Source: Acidobacteriaceae bacterium
GTDB taxonomy: Bacteria > Acidobacteriota > Terriglobia > Terriglobales > Acidobacteriaceae
Assembly (NCBI GenBank): GCA_027311125.1
Contig: DAICZO010000162.1
Span: 1 to 64,000 of the forward strand
Length of the DNA stretch: 64,000 nt
Reading direction: 5' to 3'
How positions within the stretch are numbered: the stretch's first letter is position 1; each line of letters opens with the position of its first letter. The notes beneath the pieces were generated by a model that was not told the DNA's origin, ran no database searches, and saw only the letters and a program-made list of their open reading frames with translations. This document shows, piece after piece, positions 54,506-64,000 of the stretch. The position numbers and the translations under genes were made by a program.

Positions 54506-55796
54506 GTGTCACCTCACTCAGACCTTGACGCCCTTCACCGTGTTCGCACTTGTTCAAGGGCAGCAGAATTGTAAAGACGATGTGGTCCGAATCGTTCCGT
54601 TCAAGAAGTAGCTTGCCATCACAGCCTTCGACAAACTTTTTCGCAATCGCCAGACCAAGCCCTGTCCCTCCCACTTTGTTTGTGAAGAAGGGCTCAAAGA
54701 TATGAGACACGATCCTATCGGGAATAGCAGGACCAGAATTTTCGATCTTGATCGCCAGGTAGTCTGCCGGTTCGCGATTGAGAGATACTCTGATCGTTCG
54801 TCCCGAGGGTGACGCCTCGATTGCATTCTTCATGACGTTCAGGATCGCCTGCTGCAGATGGCTCTCGTTGCCGTAGATATAACCAGGGCCATCGATGTTC
54901 AAACTCAGTTCGAGATTCTTCGCATGGGCCTGCGGCTGCGCGATGGAAACAACATACCCCAATAGCAGCGAAGCCTCCAGCTTTTCGAGTGACGCCTTCG
55001 CAGGAGATGCATATGACAAGAAATCTGTCGTCAATGACTCCAGACGCTTCGATTCAGATGACGCTATCTTTGACATCTCGTCGCGTTCGGCAGGGCTGAG
55101 AAAGGTCGATGACGAGGCCTCCAGCGCACTGGCAATAATGGCGACAGGATTTCTGATCTCGTGCGCAACGGCGCTTGCCAACCGCCCAACAGCAGCGAGC
55201 TTCTCTTCTTCGATGAGCTTGGTGCGGGTCTGCCGCAGATCTTCGAGCTTCTGGCGGAGTTCTCCTTCCCGTTCCCTGAGAATGTTGATCAGAAGCCAGG
55301 TAAGGCCGCCGACAGCTAGATAGACAAGGATCAGCGTGGTCGACTCTAACATCTCACCCAGCAGGATCGGCGCATGAAAGTGGGCAACAAAAGCAACCCA
55401 AAAAACGGAGATAGCTGATGCAGAAAGAGCAACGAGAATCGTCGTCGTCAGCGAGAAGTAGATGGCGGCTTCAAGGATCGGAAGGATCGACATTCCCAGA
55501 TAGTGGGTATCAGGCTGTCCCGTGAGAATAGCAAGAAACAAAGGGAGCAAGAGCGACCAAACAATAGACGGCAAGGCAAAAGTGCGTGCATTCAAAGTGT
55601 TCCGCGCAAACCCGATCTCAAGGATGCGAGCACAACAGGTGATTGCTACTAACACAACGACAGATAGAGGAGGAAACGGCAGAAATTTGATGAAGATCAA
55701 CTGGACACCGAAAAAGACAACGAGCACAACCAGGTAGACTGCTCCAATCATCGAGCGGCCAACGATTCTATGCGTGGAAATGGTGCGCTGATTCAT
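54498..55796 (-). CDS. Membrane sensor histidine kinase, partner of the NtrC-type regulator
   Basis: The protein has 432 aa. Five or six membrane helices (about 12-190) form the sensor. A short coiled coil (REGELRQKLEDLRQTRTKL) is followed by the HisKA domain with phospho-His in AVAHEIRNPVAIIAS (about 212). The HATPase_c domain has N-box NVMKNAIEASPSG and G-box GGTGLGLAIAKKFVEG. Overlaps the regulator gene by 8 bp. The input appears to be the membrane itself or a membrane-soluble signal; no periplasmic domain of size is present. Confidence 0.93.
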   Translation of the reverse strand: MNQRTISTHRIVGRSMIGAVYLVVLVVFFGVQLIFIKFLPFPPLSVVVLVAITCCARILEIGFARNTLNARTFALPSIVWSLLLPLFLAILTGQPDTHYLGMSILPILEAAIYFSLTTTILVALSASAISVFWVAFVAHFHAPILLGEMLESTTLILVYLAVGGLTWLLINILREREGELRQKLEDLRQTRTKLIEEEKLAAVGRLASAVAHEIRNPVAIIASALEASSSTFLSPAERDEMSKIASSESKRLESLTTDFLSYASPAKASLEKLEASLLLGYVVSIAQPQAHAKNLELSLNIDGPGYIYGNESHLQQAILNVMKNAIEASPSGRTIRVSLNREPADYLAIKIENSGPAIPDRIVSHIFEPFFTNKVGGTGLGLAIAKKFVEGCDGKLLLERNDSDHIVFTILLPLNKCEHGEGRQGLSEVTRG

Positions 55797-55849
55797 TCGC
55801 TATCGTTCTCAAGTCCTGACTCAAGAGTACGCGAACGAACCGTGTACTT

Positions 55850-56117
55850 CGAGGGCCAGTACGAGTATGCCGATTTACGGCTCCCGCGAAGAAGCGCTGC
55901 TGACGGAGTCGGTTGTGAACTTGCGGCTATCTCTGGAGCCAGAGGGTTGGGTATGCGGACGGTGAGACAGAGCCTTGGGCTCCTCCGCAATGGACAGGCT
56001 CCATTCGTTGTCCAGTCTTCCCCTGGACAAGGCTGCCAGATTTCCATCTCATTTCCTATGGAGACAAAGGAAGCCTCGGATGTTTTGTTACAAGAACCCG
56101 CACAGGTAGTCCTATGA
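55850..56117 (+). pseudogene. Remnant of a histidine kinase C-terminus (LytS-like)
   Basis: The frame ends with GLGMRTVRQSLGLLRNG, QAPFVVQSSPGQGCQISIS and FPMETKEA, which resembles the last part of an HATPase domain from sensor kinases of LytTR systems. The kinase core, His and N-box are absent; the upstream sequence is unrelated and overlaps the opposite-strand kinase gene start. The stop overlaps the next ATG (ATGA), as expected of an old operon. Confidence 0.5.
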
Positions 56118-56233
56118 TTCGAACGATCCTCGTTGAAGATGAACCCTTAGCGCGTGATCTGCTGCGCTCGTACATTGCGATGCTCGACGACTCGGCTGGC
56201 TTACCTTTCGTCACTTCTTCGACGCTGTGTTGA
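56114..56233 (+). pseudogene. Remnant of a LytTR-type response regulator N-terminus
   Basis: Starts MIRTILVEDEPLARDLLRSY, the first strand and acidic pocket of a receiver domain typical of LytTR regulators, then becomes unrelated and stops after 39 codons (TGA 56231-56233). Neither the phospho-Asp strand nor any LytTR DNA-binding domain follows. Together with the preceding fragment it marks a deleted two-component operon. Confidence 0.6.
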
Positions 56234-56441
56234 AATCAAGTCCGTCCAGGAGCTCTCACAGCACGCCAACAGCAGGATCACACCGACTGTATAAACTCAG
56301 GCCGTGAACTCGCACAAGTATGGATAGAGGTTCGCACTTAGCATATACGGGGCCGACCTTCAGACGCCGTGGCTCCGGCTGTAGAGTGAAAGCTCCCATC
56401 GGCGCCTGCATTTTCTGGAACACTCTCTTCATCATGAACGA

Positions 56442-56471
56442 AATCCGGGGACACTCATTGCTCCCCGGATT
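56442..56471 (-). terminator. Probable terminator downstream of the module B SBBP gene
   Basis: A 10-bp perfect stem (aatccgggga / tccccggatt) with a 10-nt loop; on the minus strand it is followed by TCGTTC. It lies about 85 nt after the SBBP stop. The surrounding 56234-56555 shows no gene. Confidence 0.55.
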
Positions 56472-56555
56472 CTCCCACTTTAGTTGAAACCTCCCTCGCA
56501 TATCAGACGACACTGGAGGTTGTGTAACAGAGCAGAACACGTATAGCTGAAGTAC

Positions 56556-59500
56556 TTACTGCACGGTCACTTGCAGGTTGATCGTGGTAGCGGAGGGGGC
56601 ACCTGTGACTGCTACAGAAACCGTGTAAGCTCCTGGAACAGTCGTGGTCACCGCCTGCGTGCTAGATCCGCCGCTGCTGCATCCGCTGAATAATCCGGTA
56701 ACCAGAAGTGCAAACACGGCCAATGTTAGTGTTGCAAACGACCGGTTCCTGATCGCTTGACGAACTCGGCGGCTGAACGCCATCGGTAAAAAAAGCACCC
56801 CAGCAAGAACAATGCCTTTGAGCCCTTCATTCAGGTTCGGACCTCCAGGTGCAGGGTGCAACATGCCGATGGTCGCTGATGTGGTCGATACAGAGAGTGT
56901 GGTGCTCTGTGCTGCACTGCTGGCCGCAGTGAAGGTAAGGCTTGTTGGCGAGAAGCCACAAGATGCTGAGGCAGGCAAGGTACCGCAACTGAATGTCAGT
57001 GTCCCTGCAAAGCCGTTGGCCGGTGTGAGGGTGAGGGTTGAGGTGCCAACCGATCCGTGCACGATCGTTAGAGTGGCCGGGGAGAACGCGGCCGTCAATG
57101 TCGGTGCGAGCGGATTGATTGTGACTGCCTGCGATGCCGTGATCGTTGGAGCGTAGTTGCTGTCGCCGCTGTACTTCGCGGAGATGTTGTGCGTACCCAC
57201 TGTGAGTGCAGTAGCGGAGTAGCTGGCCACCCCGTTGCTGAGGTTGAGGGTTGAGAGTGTCGTGCTGCCGTCTAGGATAGCCACGGAGCCCGTAGGCACA
57301 GCACCTGTGCCTGTGACAGTTGTTCCAATCGCAACCGATGTCCCTATGGTCGCAGTGGCAGGAGAGGCGGTGAGAACGACAGTGGGCGTAAGCAGATTGA
57401 TGGTGACTGTCTGCGCAGAGGAGGTTGTGGTGACGAAGCTGCTATCGCCACTGTAACGCGCCGTGATCGAGTGGCTGCCAGATGCCAATGCAGTGGTGGA
57501 GTAGGTCGCCGTGCCTCCAGAGAGTACTGCGCTGCCCAGGTTGTTGAAGCCGTCCATAAAGTAAATAGTGCCAGTGGGCGTGCCTGCGCTGGAGCTTATA
57601 GTTGCCTTCAGTAAGACCGCCGTACCGATGGTCGTGGTCGAAGGCGTTACGGTCAACGCGACGGTTGGCGTGTTCTGGATACTGACCGTCTGCGGTGGTG
57701 TCGTACTGCCAGCGTAAACTTCGTCTCCGGAATATGTTGCGGCGACGTTATAGCTTCCAGCAGCCAGCGATGTCGTGCTGAAAGTGCCCGTACCGTTGGC
57801 AAGTGTGATGCTGCCGATGGTGGTAGCGCCGCTGGTAAGCGTGACGGTTCCGGTCGGTGTGGCAAAGCCGGGCAGACCGGCGACGGTGGAGGTGAAGGTG
57901 ATGGGCGTTCCGGGCACGGTGGCCGTTGGGCTAATCTGCAGCTTGGTGGTGGCGGTCTGCTGCTGGGTGATGAGCTTGAGCACCCAGCCGTCAGAGCCCT
58001 GGATCGTCTGGCTGAAGGCACCGCTGGTGGGGGGGAAGGTGGTTCCGCCGTAGGAGTTGGGGGCCTGCGAGCCGGAGATGTAGGCGTTGAGGTTGCTGTC
58101 GAGATGCAGAGCGTTGTTATTGAGGGTGATGCCGGCGGTGGAGCCGATGAAGGTGCCCATCAGGACGGAAGTTGCAGCTGGCGCGAACTCGGTGACGAAG
58201 ACATCGTCTTGCTGCGCGGGGTTAGTGTTGATGGCGTTGACCAGCGGCAGCGTGGGTGAGGTGCTGGTGCCAACGAGGTAGACGTTGTCGTTGGCGTCGA
58301 GTGCGAGGCCTTGACCGATGGTTGCGTTGCCAGGCCGGGAGGTGGGGCCGAAGTAGGTAGACCAGACGGTCGTGCCGGTGGGCGAGAGCTTGGTGACGTA
58401 GGCGGACTGGCAGCGGAGGCTGTTGCCGTTGCCGTCGCCGAACTGCACGCAAGCACGCTGTAGCGTGCCGGGGGTGGTGGGGAAGTTGTCTGCGTTGGTA
58501 TCGCCCGTGGCGACGACGTTGCCCTTGGAATCGACGGCAAGACCATAGACGTCGCTGGTGGGGAAGAGCGTGTTGCCGTTGCCGTCCTTGCCAGCGGAAG
58601 AGCCGTTCATGTAGGTGGAGAAGAGCAGCGAGGCGGCGCCGGATTTGCTCGGATCAAAGCCGGCGAGCCAGCCAGTCATGGGGCATTGGCTGTTGGCTGC
58701 GCCTGCGTTGGAGCAGGTGCTGGCGAAGGCTCCGGTGGTGGTGGGCCAGTGCGCGGAGGAGGTGTTGCCGCCGATGAAAGCCTGGCCTGCGGCATTGACC
58801 GCGATGGCGATGCCGTTGGTGTTGCAGGTGCCGTTGCCGCAGCCGCCGATGATGCCTCCGCCGACGAGCGAGGAGTAGAGGATGGTTTGCAGGTTGGGAC
58901 TGAGGACGGTGAGAAATGCCTGCTCGTCGGTGGGGCCGCCGATGTTGCCGAAGGAGTCGGTGTGGAGTACTTCACGGACTCGGTGATGTTGCTGTAATAG
59001 GCGTTGCTGGTGGTGGGGAAGTTGGCCTGGCCGATCGATGCGACCTGATGATTGTTGACGGGGTAGGACGGCACGTCGCGGAGGTTGGAGCTGACGGCGA
59101 AGTAGTATCCGGTTGAGTAGGTCTGGCCGACGATGTAAACCTTGCCTGCGGCATCGACGGAGACGCCGTTGGCGAAGTCGTCGTTCGATCCGCCGAGCGG
59201 CGTTCCGTAGAGCTCGGTCTTGCCGTCAGAGGAGAGCTGCACGAGGAAGGCATCGTAACCGACGGAAGTTGCGTTGCCGCCGGAGTTGACTTCTATTGTA
59301 TTGTTGGAGTTTCCGTTGGGATTGCAGAGCTGCTGGACGGCGTTGGGGGTGAAGGGGAACTCGCCGACGCTCTGGTTGCTGGTCTGGCCTGCGGGGCAAC
59401 TGTTGGTAAAGCCGACGATGTAGGGCTGGTCAGCGGCGTTGACGGCGACGGCGTTGGCGACATCGTCGGCTGCGCCGCCGAGGTAGGTGGTCCAGAGCAC

Positions 59501-60457
59501 GGTTGAGCCATCGGCAGAGAACTTGGTGACAAAGGCCTCGTGGCCGATGTTGCTGGCAGCGGGGTTGGCCTGGAACTCGCCGGTGGTGCCGGGCAGGGCG
59601 GTGGAGTAGGTCTGGCCGACGGCGTAAAGCTGGTTGGCGGCGTTGAGTGCTGAGCCGTTGATCTCGTCTTCGGCGGCGCCGCCGAAGTAGCTGCCGTAGG
59701 CGATTACGGGGTCGATGACGAGCTGACGGCTGCGGTCGTAGGTGCCGATGCGGAAGCCGATCTGGCCGTTGGCGGAGAGGGTAAAGCTGCCGTCGACGGG
59801 CTGACGATGATCGCCGAGTTGCTGGTAGAGAGTCGGCTTGCGGACAAGGATCTCGGTCGGCTGCTGCTTCGCCACGAGCTTGAGGCGGAGTTCGCCGCTG
59901 GGCTCGAGGACCGGCTGCGCGCCGTCGATGGCGAGGTGAATGAGGTTCGGGTCACTGTGCGGGGCGACGATGAAGTCGTACTCAAGCTGGCGGTCGGTGC
60001 CGTAGTAGACGAGGTCGATGCCGGGGTAGACCGCCGTGACGCGAGTGGCCGCGTAGGTCGGGACTCCGGTGTGCGAGTGGGCCTTGTCGCCCGTGAGGTA
60101 GTTCACGTAGCCGGCCAGCGGGCGCTCGGGCGACATGGCGGCCGCAGCGTTGGTGCCGGCGAGCGTCATGCGGACAGTGGCGCGCTGGCTTTCGGACTTG
60201 CTCTGCGCGCGGCGGAGAAGCAGGGTCGCGGTGCTAGGTTGCAGCAGCACGGTGTAGTTGCTGCCGCGCGCGAGGTACCGGACAGCGGAGTCGGTCTGGC
60301 CGAGGTTGGGCTCAAAGCTGAGCGGCAGGTTGCCATAGGCGGCGGCGGCTCTGGCCGCGGGTGCCTGAACCGGCGCCAGCGACTGGGCTGTGACGATGAG
60401 ACCGTTGAGGCTAAGGACAGCGGCGCTGAGGGTGCGAAGTACAGACTTCGAGATCAT
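56556..60457 (-). pseudogene. Giant secreted SBBP/Ig-like protein, module B, with a single frameshift
   Basis: The N-terminal frame (60457-about 58963) has a signal peptide, then AYGNLPLSFEPNLGQT and SBBP repeats. Near 58963 it shifts and continues in low-complexity nonsense to 58676. The other frame carries on correctly as TDSFGNIGGPTDEQAFLTVL and later YSSLVGGGIIGG, through further SBBP repeats and at least three Ig-like domains (YSGDEVYAGS, YSGDSSFVT, YSGDSNYAP). It closes with a hydrophobic segment near the C-terminus (FATLTLAVFALLVTG). Adding one base restores 1300 aa, close to the 1297 aa of its module A paralog. A genuine split into two proteins is unlikely because the distal part has no plausible start or signal. 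Confidence 0.88.
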
Positions 60458-60636
60458 GGCAAGGTAGCTCCTGCTATGAACGCGCTGGCTGAGATGGAAG
60501 TGTGTCAGCCGGGTGCGAAAATCTCCATCCGTTCGAAGACGACCCCAACCACAGCTGGTTCTCGGGGTGTATCAGCATTGTGCCGCTACGTGCCATCCGG
60601 GTCGGATCACCCCGGTCGGCGGCTTGTCAACGTGAG

Positions 60637-63060
60637 CTAATGGGCCTTCAGGCTGGCCAGTAGATTGTGTGCCTCAGCCGCACGCTTTTCCCCCTCAGTA
60701 CTCTTCAAAGGGGTCTGAGCATAGGTGGCGTCAGCCAGTTCGGCATGCGCCAATGCGTCTTTGAGTTTGCCCTGCCCCTGCAGCGCTACGGCCCAGACGA
60801 ATTGAGTGAACGCCTTCTGTGACGATGGAGTGGTCCTGTCTTTGATAACCCGGTAGGCTTCCTCCGCATTGCGGACTGCTTCCTCGAAGTGCCCATTGAG
60901 TTCGTCGGCACGAGCAAGATAGATCAACGGCGTGTTCAAGTCGCTGGGGGCAGAGACGGCCTTGCGATAATCTGGCAGCTCTTGCTGAATGAGCGTCGCA
61001 GCCTCCTGAGTTCTTCCCAGCTTGATCATTGCGCGGGCTACCTGGATGCCTGCCTCCAGAGTCTGAAAGCTTCCTGCGCCCTGACAGGTTTTGAAGCCTT
61101 GAAACGAGAGTTCGTAGTAGGCTAGTGCCGCTTGAGGGTCGTGCGAATAATCGCGTATGTCGCCCAGTGTGGCCAGCGTGTCTGCCTGATCACAGACCGT
61201 ATAAGGCCGTCGCTTGAAGATCGTGAGTGCTTCCTGGGCCAGCCGCTCGGCCTCTTCAAGCCTTCCGATCTGGGCATATATCTCTGCGTTGTTCACGGTG
61301 GTCCAGGCCAATTGCCGGTCAGACACCGTGTGCGTGTGCACCATTCGATCAGCCTCGTCGAGCAGCTTCAGTTCCTTGTCCGAGCGCAGACCAAGATTCC
61401 AATGGGCTGAAGCGTAAAGCTCGTCCGACCAGATCCGTGTGGAGATAGGAACCCCAGTTTGATGTGAGCGCTGCACGGCATCGGCCAGAAGCGCCTCTCC
61501 CTTGCTGCTGTCGCCAAGACGAAAGGCAGTGCTACCTCCAAAGGCTTCGGCTTCAACGAGTGGATTGGTCTCGTGGTCCCTTTTGGCGGTTGCAATGACC
61601 TCATCGAACAGGGATTGTGCAGGTTTGAGATCGACATTGTCGAACATCGATTCGCCAAGACTGAGCTGCGCCGCCCGGAGGTCGGACGGGTCTTTGATAA
61701 AGTCAGGCAACACCATTCCTCCAAGGTTGAGAAAGTCTTCAACTGTGGCAGTCGGCTTGCCCATGTAGTTTGTATTTGCCAGCTTGAAGAGGCTGTACAT
61801 GAAGCTCTGCATTTGTTCGGCACGCTGACCGGCGACGACGGCCTGGTGCTGGCGCCAGAGGGCGTAGCCGGAGGTGGCCAGCAGTGCGAGTACGGCGAAG
61901 ACGCCGGTGATGACCGCCTTGCGGTTGCGGCGGACGAATTTGGTCAGGCGGTAGGTGGTGGTCTGCGAGCGGGCGAGGATGGGACGTCCGGCGAGGTAGC
62001 GCTGGATGTCGGTGATGAGGGCATCTACTGTGCTGTAGCGGTCTTTGGGCCGGGGTGCGAGGCACTTGGCGACCATCGTGGCCAGATCTCCACGCAGCAG
62101 GTTCACAAGGCGGGTCGCTGTAACCCCGCGATGCGTCGCCGCCGCGGGCGTTACCGCTCCGGTGATAGGCTCAGGCGGCAACTCCTTGATAGATCGTTCG
62201 ATCATCATGGCCACCGATCTGTCCTGGTTGGGGCGGCGGCCTGACAGCATCTCGAAAAGTATCGCCCCCAGCGCATACACGTCACAGGCAGTGGTCACCG
62301 GGTCGTTTCGCAGTTGCTCGGGGCTGGCATAAGCAGGTGTGGCCATCACGGTCGTCGTTAGCAGGCTATCTGGTTGGATCAGCTTGGAGGTGCCAAAGTC
62401 CAGCAGCTTAACCTGGCCTTCGTCCGCTGTAACGAGAATGTTCGACGGCTTCAGGTCGAGATGGACGATAAGGTTGCGGTGGGCATAAGCAACCGCCTCG
62501 CAGACTTGAAGATACAGCTTCAGGCGTGCCGGAATATCTAGACTCCGGTCGTCGCAATAGGTGTCGAGGTGGATGCCATCCACATACTCCATCACAAGGT
62601 ACGGCTCTCCCGCGTCACTCAGTCCTGCATCCAGCATCCGAGTGATGTTCGGATGGTCCAACGACGCGAGAATGTGTTGCTCACGGGCAAAGCGTTCGGC
62701 AAAGGACGGCCCAGCAGCGTGCTGGGAGAGTACCTTCACCGCAGCGCGCTGAACCACGCCACCCGCTATTCGCTCCGTCAGATAAACAGTACCAATACCG
62801 CCCGATCCCAGCAGGCGAACAATGGCGTAAGGCCCGATTCTGCGAATCACCTGTTCCGCTGTCGGTGCCACAGTCACTTCGTCAGCGCCAGGATCGGTAG
62901 CGCCTTCCCTCGCAAGGAGAATCAGCACCTTGGCACGTGTGCGCAACTCCGCGTCAGCGCAGGCACGCAAAAGCAACGCGTCTAGATCGGCCTCAGGATG
63001 CTCCTCCGCCAGATGAAAAAGGGACTGAAGGATCTCCCAGTTGTCAGCATCTTGGTTCAT
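60637..63060 (-). CDS. Transmembrane Ser/Thr protein kinase with TPR domain, module B
   Basis: The protein has 807 aa from ATG 63060, preceded by a GAAGAGAAGAG ribosome site; the frame extends to 63096 but that part is basic and not conserved. The architecture equals that of the module A kinase: kinase domain about 77-355 (RLLGSGGIGTVYL, Lys109 in RAAVKVL, VHLDLKPSN, DFGTSK, TPAYASPEQL), one membrane helix near 387-405 (AVITGVFAVLALLATSGYALW) and external TPR-like repeats to the end. It is also a non-RD kinase (HLDLKPSN). It sits 86 bp downstream of the ECF sigma gene and upstream of the SBBP gene, as in module A. Confidence 0.92.
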   Translation of the reverse strand: MNQDADNWEILQSLFHLAEEHPEADLDALLLRACADAELRTRAKVLILLAREGATDPGADEVTVAPTAEQVIRRIGPYAIVRLLGSGGIGTVYLTERIAGGVVQRAAVKVLSQHAAGPSFAERFAREQHILASLDHPNITRMLDAGLSDAGEPYLVMEYVDGIHLDTYCDDRSLDIPARLKLYLQVCEAVAYAHRNLIVHLDLKPSNILVTADEGQVKLLDFGTSKLIQPDSLLTTTVMATPAYASPEQLRNDPVTTACDVYALGAILFEMLSGRRPNQDRSVAMMIERSIKELPPEPITGAVTPAAATHRGVTATRLVNLLRGDLATMVAKCLAPRPKDRYSTVDALITDIQRYLAGRPILARSQTTTYRLTKFVRRNRKAVITGVFAVLALLATSGYALWRQHQAVVAGQRAEQMQSFMYSLFKLANTNYMGKPTATVEDFLNLGGMVLPDFIKDPSDLRAAQLSLGESMFDNVDLKPAQSLFDEVIATAKRDHETNPLVEAEAFGGSTAFRLGDSSKGEALLADAVQRSHQTGVPISTRIWSDELYASAHWNLGLRSDKELKLLDEADRMVHTHTVSDRQLAWTTVNNAEIYAQIGRLEEAERLAQEALTIFKRRPYTVCDQADTLATLGDIRDYSHDPQAALAYYELSFQGFKTCQGAGSFQTLEAGIQVARAMIKLGRTQEAATLIQQELPDYRKAVSAPSDLNTPLIYLARADELNGHFEEAVRNAEEAYRVIKDRTTPSSQKAFTQFVWAVALQGQGKLKDALAHAELADATYAQTPLKSTEGEKRAAEAHNLLASLKAH

Positions 63061-63146
63061 AAGTCTCTTCTCTTCCAGTACGCGACATCTGGGCAAACAC
63101 CGTGTCAGTCTCGGGCTGATTCAGCAGGGTTCACAAAAGCAATCAA

Positions 63147-63707
63147 TCATCCTGCTTTCAATCGATCTTTCAGCCAAGTGCGGACAAACCTCATATCGCG
63201 GTTCACGCTGGCCGTCGAAACGTGAAGTAGCTCCGCCGCTTCGTCCGCAGTAAAGCCCAGGAAAAAACGGATTTCGAGCATGCGGCACTTGCGGGGATCA
63301 ATCCGTTCCAGCTCATGGATGACACGGTCTAGATCGATGGCATCCACAGGATTGTCGTCGATCCACAGCATGTTCTCATGCAGCGGGACGGAGACACCGC
63401 CGTCGCGCTTTTTGCGTCCCTCTGAGCGCGCGTGATCCAGCAACACCCTGCGCATCAGTTGTGCGCACAGACAATAGAAGTGCTCACGGTCTTCAAACCG
63501 GAGACTGCGTTGACGAAGCAGCTTCAGAAAGAGTTCGTTAACCACGCATGTGGGTTGTAGCAGGTTCTCAGGTCGCTCACGTCGAAAGAGCGCACCGGCT
63601 ATTCGGCGCAAATCCGGATACACCAACTCAAAGAGGGCGTCCGTGGATGCCGTGCTATCTTCGCTCCATGCGTGAAGCAGTGCTGTGATTTCACCTGGTG
63701 TCGACAC
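63147..63707 (-). CDS. ECF-family RNA polymerase sigma factor, module B
   Basis: This 186-aa paralog of the module A sigma factor shares long blocks such as RERPENLLQPTCVVNELFLK, RQRSLRFEDREHF and RKCRMLEIRFFLGFT. The region 4 helix-turn-helix is HVSTASVNRDMRFVRTW. The linker again has the basic GRKKRDGGVSVPL segment. First gene of module B and probably controlled by the adjacent kinase; no anti-sigma factor is present. Confidence 0.93.
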   Translation of the reverse strand: MSTPGEITALLHAWSEDSTASTDALFELVYPDLRRIAGALFRRERPENLLQPTCVVNELFLKLLRQRSLRFEDREHFYCLCAQLMRRVLLDHARSEGRKKRDGGVSVPLHENMLWIDDNPVDAIDLDRVIHELERIDPRKCRMLEIRFFLGFTADEAAELLHVSTASVNRDMRFVRTWLKDRLKAG

Positions 63708-64000
63708 GTAATCCTACCCGCAGGCTCCCCGGAATGTAACAGTGATGTTGAACAGAGTATGACACGCTGTGGCCACGAAGGGTGACCACCATTTTCATCC
63801 TGCCCGTTACGGTGCGGACATCTTCTGGATGAAATTTCGCCGACCATGCCAGCGCCTCTCTAGCAGTCTCACAAAACTTGATCCGCGTGGTACGGAGGTT
63901 TGGAGCGAGCCTCACCCCGGTTCGGAGTTCGAACTTTCGCTGACGGTAGAGTTCAGTCGCGGCTCCCCGTGGGCCAACCTTCTCCCGTTTCCGAACACTG
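63708..64000. other. Sequence upstream of module B, window edge
   Basis: A minus-strand frame is open across it and overlaps the sigma gene start by 17 bp (to 63691), but its composition is not clearly coding and I recognise no family. It could be the end of an upstream gene or leader sequence. Confidence 0.35.

Noticed and set aside
56556..58679. Distal SBBP frame as a separate gene starting at MTGWLAGF
   Set aside because: The same frame is open and SBBP-like for about 280 bp further upstream, and there is no signal peptide or ribosome site at that ATG.
1..64000. CRISPR arrays, insertion sequences, prophage genes
   Set aside because: No regularly spaced repeats, transposase, integrase, capsid or Cas-like proteins were found on either strand.

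Overview
The window is GC-rich chromosomal DNA that most resembles Acidobacteriota of the class Terriglobia (the Terriglobus/Granulicella/Edaphobacter group). The evidence is the pairing of ECF sigma factors with TPR-bearing Ser/Thr kinases, giant secreted SBBP/Ig-like beta-propeller proteins, a PEP-CTERM protein and the housekeeping gene order. This placement is an inference from gene content; no rRNA gene is present.

Layout. 1-9 kb: an M16 peptidase pair (the first cut by the window edge), glmU, an HD-GYP response regulator, a pterin dehydratase, small membrane or secreted proteins, a rhamnogalacturonan acetylesterase-like enzyme, a half-size EamA transporter and the tmRNA gene ssrA. 9.8-17.5 kb: module A on the + strand (ECF sigma factor, Ser/Thr kinase-TPR, 1297-aa SBBP/Ig-like secreted protein, PEP-CTERM protein). 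17.8-22.7 kb: hemerythrin-like protein, GNAT, dienelactone hydrolase-like protein, a CDF metal transporter with an unusually long tail, and a PASTA protein. 22.7-32 kb: the aroC-def-fmt-rsmB operon, a YhaM-like HD protein broken by an amber codon, a SurA-like chaperone, an S41 peptidase whose nucleophile position is Trp, and tRNA-Gly(CCC).

32-35 kb: a divergent arsenic resistance cluster (arsM-arsC against arsR-acr3) with overlapping promoters. 35.3-41.8 kb: a TolC/HlyD/ABC-2 efflux operon whose double ATPase carries an in-frame stop. 41.9-45.8 kb: ruvX, a formylglycine-generating enzyme and its likely client sulfatase (frameshifted). 46.8-55.8 kb: a CzcCBA-type heavy-metal RND operon preceded by a sigma-54-type two-component system in the same direction. 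55.85-56.2 kb: debris of a LytTR-type two-component system. 56.5-63.7 kb: module B on the - strand, a paralogous copy of the sigma/kinase/SBBP module, with its SBBP gene frameshifted.

Three themes stand out. First, a three-gene regulatory module (sigma factor, non-RD transmembrane kinase, giant secreted propeller) is present twice in the same internal order. Second, metal and metalloid handling is concentrated here (CDF, ars, Czc). Third, four large genes each carry exactly one lesion, which means either recent decay or residual sequence errors.
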